Of a stretch of DNA of 17,399 bases, positions 15,450-17,399 are shown one piece after another. Source of the stretch: Planctomycetota bacterium (lineage in GTDB: Bacteria > Planctomycetota > Planctomycetia > Isosphaerales > Isosphaeraceae); assembly GCA_021807585.1 (NCBI GenBank), contig JAKBCQ010000002.1, forward strand, positions 1 to 17,399. Direction: 5' to 3'. A program made the translations under genes and the position numbers. The notes under the pieces are model-generated. The model worked only from the letters and a program-made list of their open reading frames with translations. It was not told where the DNA came from and searched no databases. Positions within the stretch are counted from its first letter, which is position 1. Each line of letters starts with the position of its first letter.

Positions 15450-16967
15450 TCAAGCGGTGTGCCTTCGTCGATCGGACGCGGCGCGGCGAAGCCGACGAAT
15501 CGCGACGACAAAATCGCTCGAACCGATCGCGTCGTTCGAGAAATCGGCGTGCATCGCCCGCCTCGCTCCCACGATCAGCACGCCGTCGGCGGCGGACGAT
15601 TCGTCGATCGCCTTCTCGATCGCCGCGGCGCGACGCGGCTCGTGCTCGATCGTCGCCGACGAATCGAACATCGATCCCCAAATCGCCGGCCAATCTTCGC
15701 TCGATCGCGATTGCAACAAATCGCTTGTTAAAATCAAATGATCCGCATATCGGCCCGCGATCTTGGCCGATGATCGTCGTCCCGCGGTCGTCGCGGCGAC
15801 GTCGGGACCGAGCACGCATCGAATCTTCCCCGCCACGATCGCTCGTAACGACCGAAACGCGAGCTTGAGGTCGCGCGTCGATTCAATCGCCTCGATCCAC
15901 ACGGGAAATCCCTGGCCTTCTTGGATCGGTTCGAATCGTCCAGGAACGCGGTCGACCGCTTCAATCCCGGCGACGATCGGCTCGATCGATACGCCCGATG
16001 ATCGCGCCGCGGCGAAAGCCGCGATCGCGGCGGGAAGACGACCCGCGCCGGCTAATTTCAAATGAACATGAGATTCAGCGTTTGTTTCTTTGACGAGCAA
16101 ACGCGATCCCGACGCGTCGGCGCTTTCGATTTTCGCGGAGAAATCGGCGGGAGCGAAGAGCCCGAACGTCACGCGGTCGGCTTCGAGATTCACGCCTCCC
16201 AGAATCTCGACCTCGGGATCGTCGGCGGCGACGATCGCGGCGCCGTCGGGAGCGACCATCCGCACGAGTCGAGCGTGCCTCATGCGTTCCAGACGCAGCT
16301 TCTCACCGCGCACCGGAGATCCGGTCGAAAGATCGGTCACGACGGCGCGATCAAGCGTCACGCCTTCAATCAACCGATTCTCAAGCGTCTCCGAAGAAAC
16401 GAGTAAGACGGCGCCTTCGCATTCGTTTTCAACCATTCGGGCGAGCATCCGCGCCCAGACCTCGGGCTTCCAGGGGGGCGGAGCGACGGGCAAGCGCGAT
16501 CGACCGTCGAACCAGCCGTCGCGGCCCACGTAACCGTAACGTCGCCCGGACGCCTCGTAGATCGATCGGAGAAAGACGCTCGTCGTCTCGGCGCTCGAGA
16601 GTCCCGATACCGCGATCAGCTTGAGCCGGCTCGAAGGATCCCCCGCTAGCGCCTGGCAAATCCTGCCGTAAGCCGAGCGGGTATCGGAGACGACAATCTG
16701 CACGGGACCCGCCGATTCGCAGAACCGATCGACGACGACCCCCGACGCTCCCCGATCAAGCGCCTTGGCGATCTGATCGTGACCGTCGATTCGTTCGCCT
16801 CGAATCGCGATGTAAACCTGACCGGGCTCGATCCTTCGGCTATCCGCCGAGCATCCCGAGACGATCAGGTCCGGACAACCGACGAACCGCGCTCCAGGAA
16901 GCAAGTGGCGAAGGCTGACCGAGGGGATGCCCGATTGGGCGAAACGATCGACAAACCAACGAGCCAT
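15450..16967 (-). CDS. MurE-family Mur ligase homologue lacking catalytic motifs (probable pseudoenzyme)
   Basis: A 505-residue intact frame with MurE architecture. The N-terminal UDP-binding part keeps CSADSRRIEPGQVYIAIRGE (39-58) followed by DGH (61-63), and the joint to the C-terminal domain keeps PGRFEPIQEGQGF (342-354). Active-site motifs are lost. The expected GTNGKTT loop reads GLSSAETT (122-129), with Glu127 replacing the ATP-binding lysine. The DHLD motif after the TN position is replaced by STGSPVRGEK. DYAH reads EAIE (359-362), DNPR reads DLLQ (416-419) and GKGHE reads GARRA (467-471). It should therefore not catalyse ATP-dependent amino acid addition; binding of UDP-MurNAc peptide or a structural role is possible. 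ATG 16967 has GGAGG nine bases upstream. It follows a DUF1553-type gene on the same strand. Confidence 0.85.
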   Translation of the reverse strand: MARWFVDRFAQSGIPSVSLRHLLPGARFVGCPDLIVSGCSADSRRIEPGQVYIAIRGERIDGHDQIAKALDRGASGVVVDRFCESAGPVQIVVSDTRSAYGRICQALAGDPSSRLKLIAVSGLSSAETTSVFLRSIYEASGRRYGYVGRDGWFDGRSRLPVAPPPWKPEVWARMLARMVENECEGAVLLVSSETLENRLIEGVTLDRAVVTDLSTGSPVRGEKLRLERMRHARLVRMVAPDGAAIVAADDPEVEILGGVNLEADRVTFGLFAPADFSAKIESADASGSRLLVKETNAESHVHLKLAGAGRLPAAIAAFAAARSSGVSIEPIVAGIEAVDRVPGRFEPIQEGQGFPVWIEAIESTRDLKLAFRSLRAIVAGKIRCVLGPDVAATTAGRRSSAKIAGRYADHLILTSDLLQSRSSEDWPAIWGSMFDSSATIEHEPRRAAAIEKAIDESSAADGVLIVGARRAMHADFSNDAIGSSDFVVAIRRLRRAASDRRRHTA

Positions 16968-17326
16968 CGGTTCTGGCCTCCATGCCGATACGGGACCGAT
17001 CTATCCGTCGTCCTTGACCGGGAATTCACGTTCCGTTCCCGAGTCCCAACCCCAAGCGGTCGAACCGCCTGATCGCCTCGCGTCCATCCAGCGACATCCA
17101 GCGACCCATCGAGCGGCCGCATTTTCGCCGGCATTCAAAAAAACGCAATCCCAAGGTCGCGGAATGTCGATGATTTCCGTTTACCCTCGAACGATCATCG
17201 CGCTCTCACAACCGTTTCCAAGCCTTCACGAGCCCTCAGAGATGGCGATCGCGGCTTCAGCATGCCTTCAACCGCATCGCGATCTCTCGCCGATCCTTCG
17301 GCGTGTCATCCCCTCAAGATCGGCGA
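16968..17326. other. Intergenic region upstream of the MurE-like gene
   Basis: A 359-base stretch without a credible gene. It holds the GGAGG site of the MurE-like gene (about 16977-16981), a tandem ATCCAGCGAC duplication (17086-17105) and a run of seven A near 17136. A hairpin pair next to the DUF1553-type stop codon is listed separately. I found no convincing promoter, so the two minus-strand genes could share a transcript or the promoter may be atypical. Confidence 0.4.
17287..17326 (-). terminator. Hairpin abutting the DUF1553-type stop codon
   Basis: TCGCCGATC (17287-17295) and GATCGGCGA (17318-17326) are a perfect 9-bp inverted repeat with a 22-base loop, ending directly against the stop codon at 17327. 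An alternative shorter stem, CGCCGA (17288-17293) with TCGGCG (17298-17303), uses the same left arm, so the two are mutually exclusive. Confidence 0.45.
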
Positions 17327-17399
17327 TCAATGCCGGAAGAGGAACTCTTTCGAGTTGATCAGCACCCAGCCCAGATCCTCAACCGCCTGCCTGCGATTC
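17327..17399 (-). CDS. C-terminal end of a DUF1549/DUF1553-type protein (partial)
   Basis: The last 24 residues of a minus-strand gene that enters from the right edge: they read NRRQAVEDLGWVLINSKEFL, then FRH and, after a further base fragment at the edge, TGA at 17329-17327. The ending DLxWxLINSKEFLFxH is characteristic of the large DUF1549/DUF1553 proteins abundant in planctomycetes, which often carry a cytochrome c module (PSCyt1) and sit next to DUF1501 genes. The function of that family is unproven, with proposed roles in polysaccharide (sulfated glycan) breakdown. Only the tail is visible, so domain content cannot be judged. A hairpin begins directly after the stop. Confidence 0.78.
   Translation of the reverse strand, partial: NRRQAVEDLGWVLINSKEFLFRH

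Noticed and set aside
1..17399. CRISPR arrays, tRNA or rRNA genes, insertion sequences
   Set aside because: No regularly spaced repeats, no cloverleaf with T-loop signature, and no transposase or terminal inverted repeats with target duplications were seen on either strand.

Overview
The window looks like chromosomal DNA of a planctomycete (Planctomycetota), probably near the Isosphaeraceae. I infer this from gene content. There is a large PVC-type propeller/HEAT/cytochrome c protein, a DUF1553-like gene tail, a secreted LTxxQ protein, a small secreted Gly/Tyr/Pro-rich protein and a second-type EF-G. A very strong bias toward CGATCG-type words runs through genes and spacers alike. I see no mobile element, phage gene, CRISPR array, rRNA or tRNA, so this is an ordinary backbone region with a few odd members.

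Layout from left to right. Bases 2-1276 (+) are the 3' part of a BatD-like membrane protein cut by the window edge. It converges on a DEAD-box RNA helicase (1428-2654, -), which starts with TTG behind a strong Shine-Dalgarno and has a good sigma70-type promoter. Next is a secreted LTxxQ (Spy-like) protein (2904-3299, -), ending in a strong hairpin. A 373-base structured spacer separates it from a divergent secreted GH18 chitinase-like enzyme (3673-4647, +). After an 11-bp perfect hairpin comes an EF-G paralogue (4879-6987, +) that resembles the mitochondrial EF-G2 / spdEFG2 recycling group. It converges on a 1026-residue exported haem protein (7080-10160, -) with a TTGCCC-17-TATAAT promoter at 10252-10280. 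A small exported protein of no known family follows (10521-11012, -).

The plus-strand run 11260-15176 holds a PabA/TrpG glutaminase, MoeA (molybdopterin molybdenumtransferase) and Lnt (apolipoprotein N-acyltransferase). PabA and MoeA are 23 bases apart and probably co-transcribed. Facing Lnt is a MurE-family protein (15450-16967, -) that keeps the fold signature but has lost most catalytic motifs, including the Walker A lysine. It is the most unusual gene here and is probably a pseudoenzyme. At the right edge, bases 17327-17399 (-) are the last 24 residues of a DUF1549/DUF1553-type protein.

Functional themes are the cell envelope (BatD, LTxxQ protein, Lnt, MurE-like protein), translation and RNA handling (helicase, EF-G2), cofactors (PabA, MoeA) and exported degradation or oxidation (chitinase, cytochrome protein). 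Apart from pabA-moeA, most genes look individually transcribed. Many gene ends carry perfect 9-14 bp hairpins without U-tracts.
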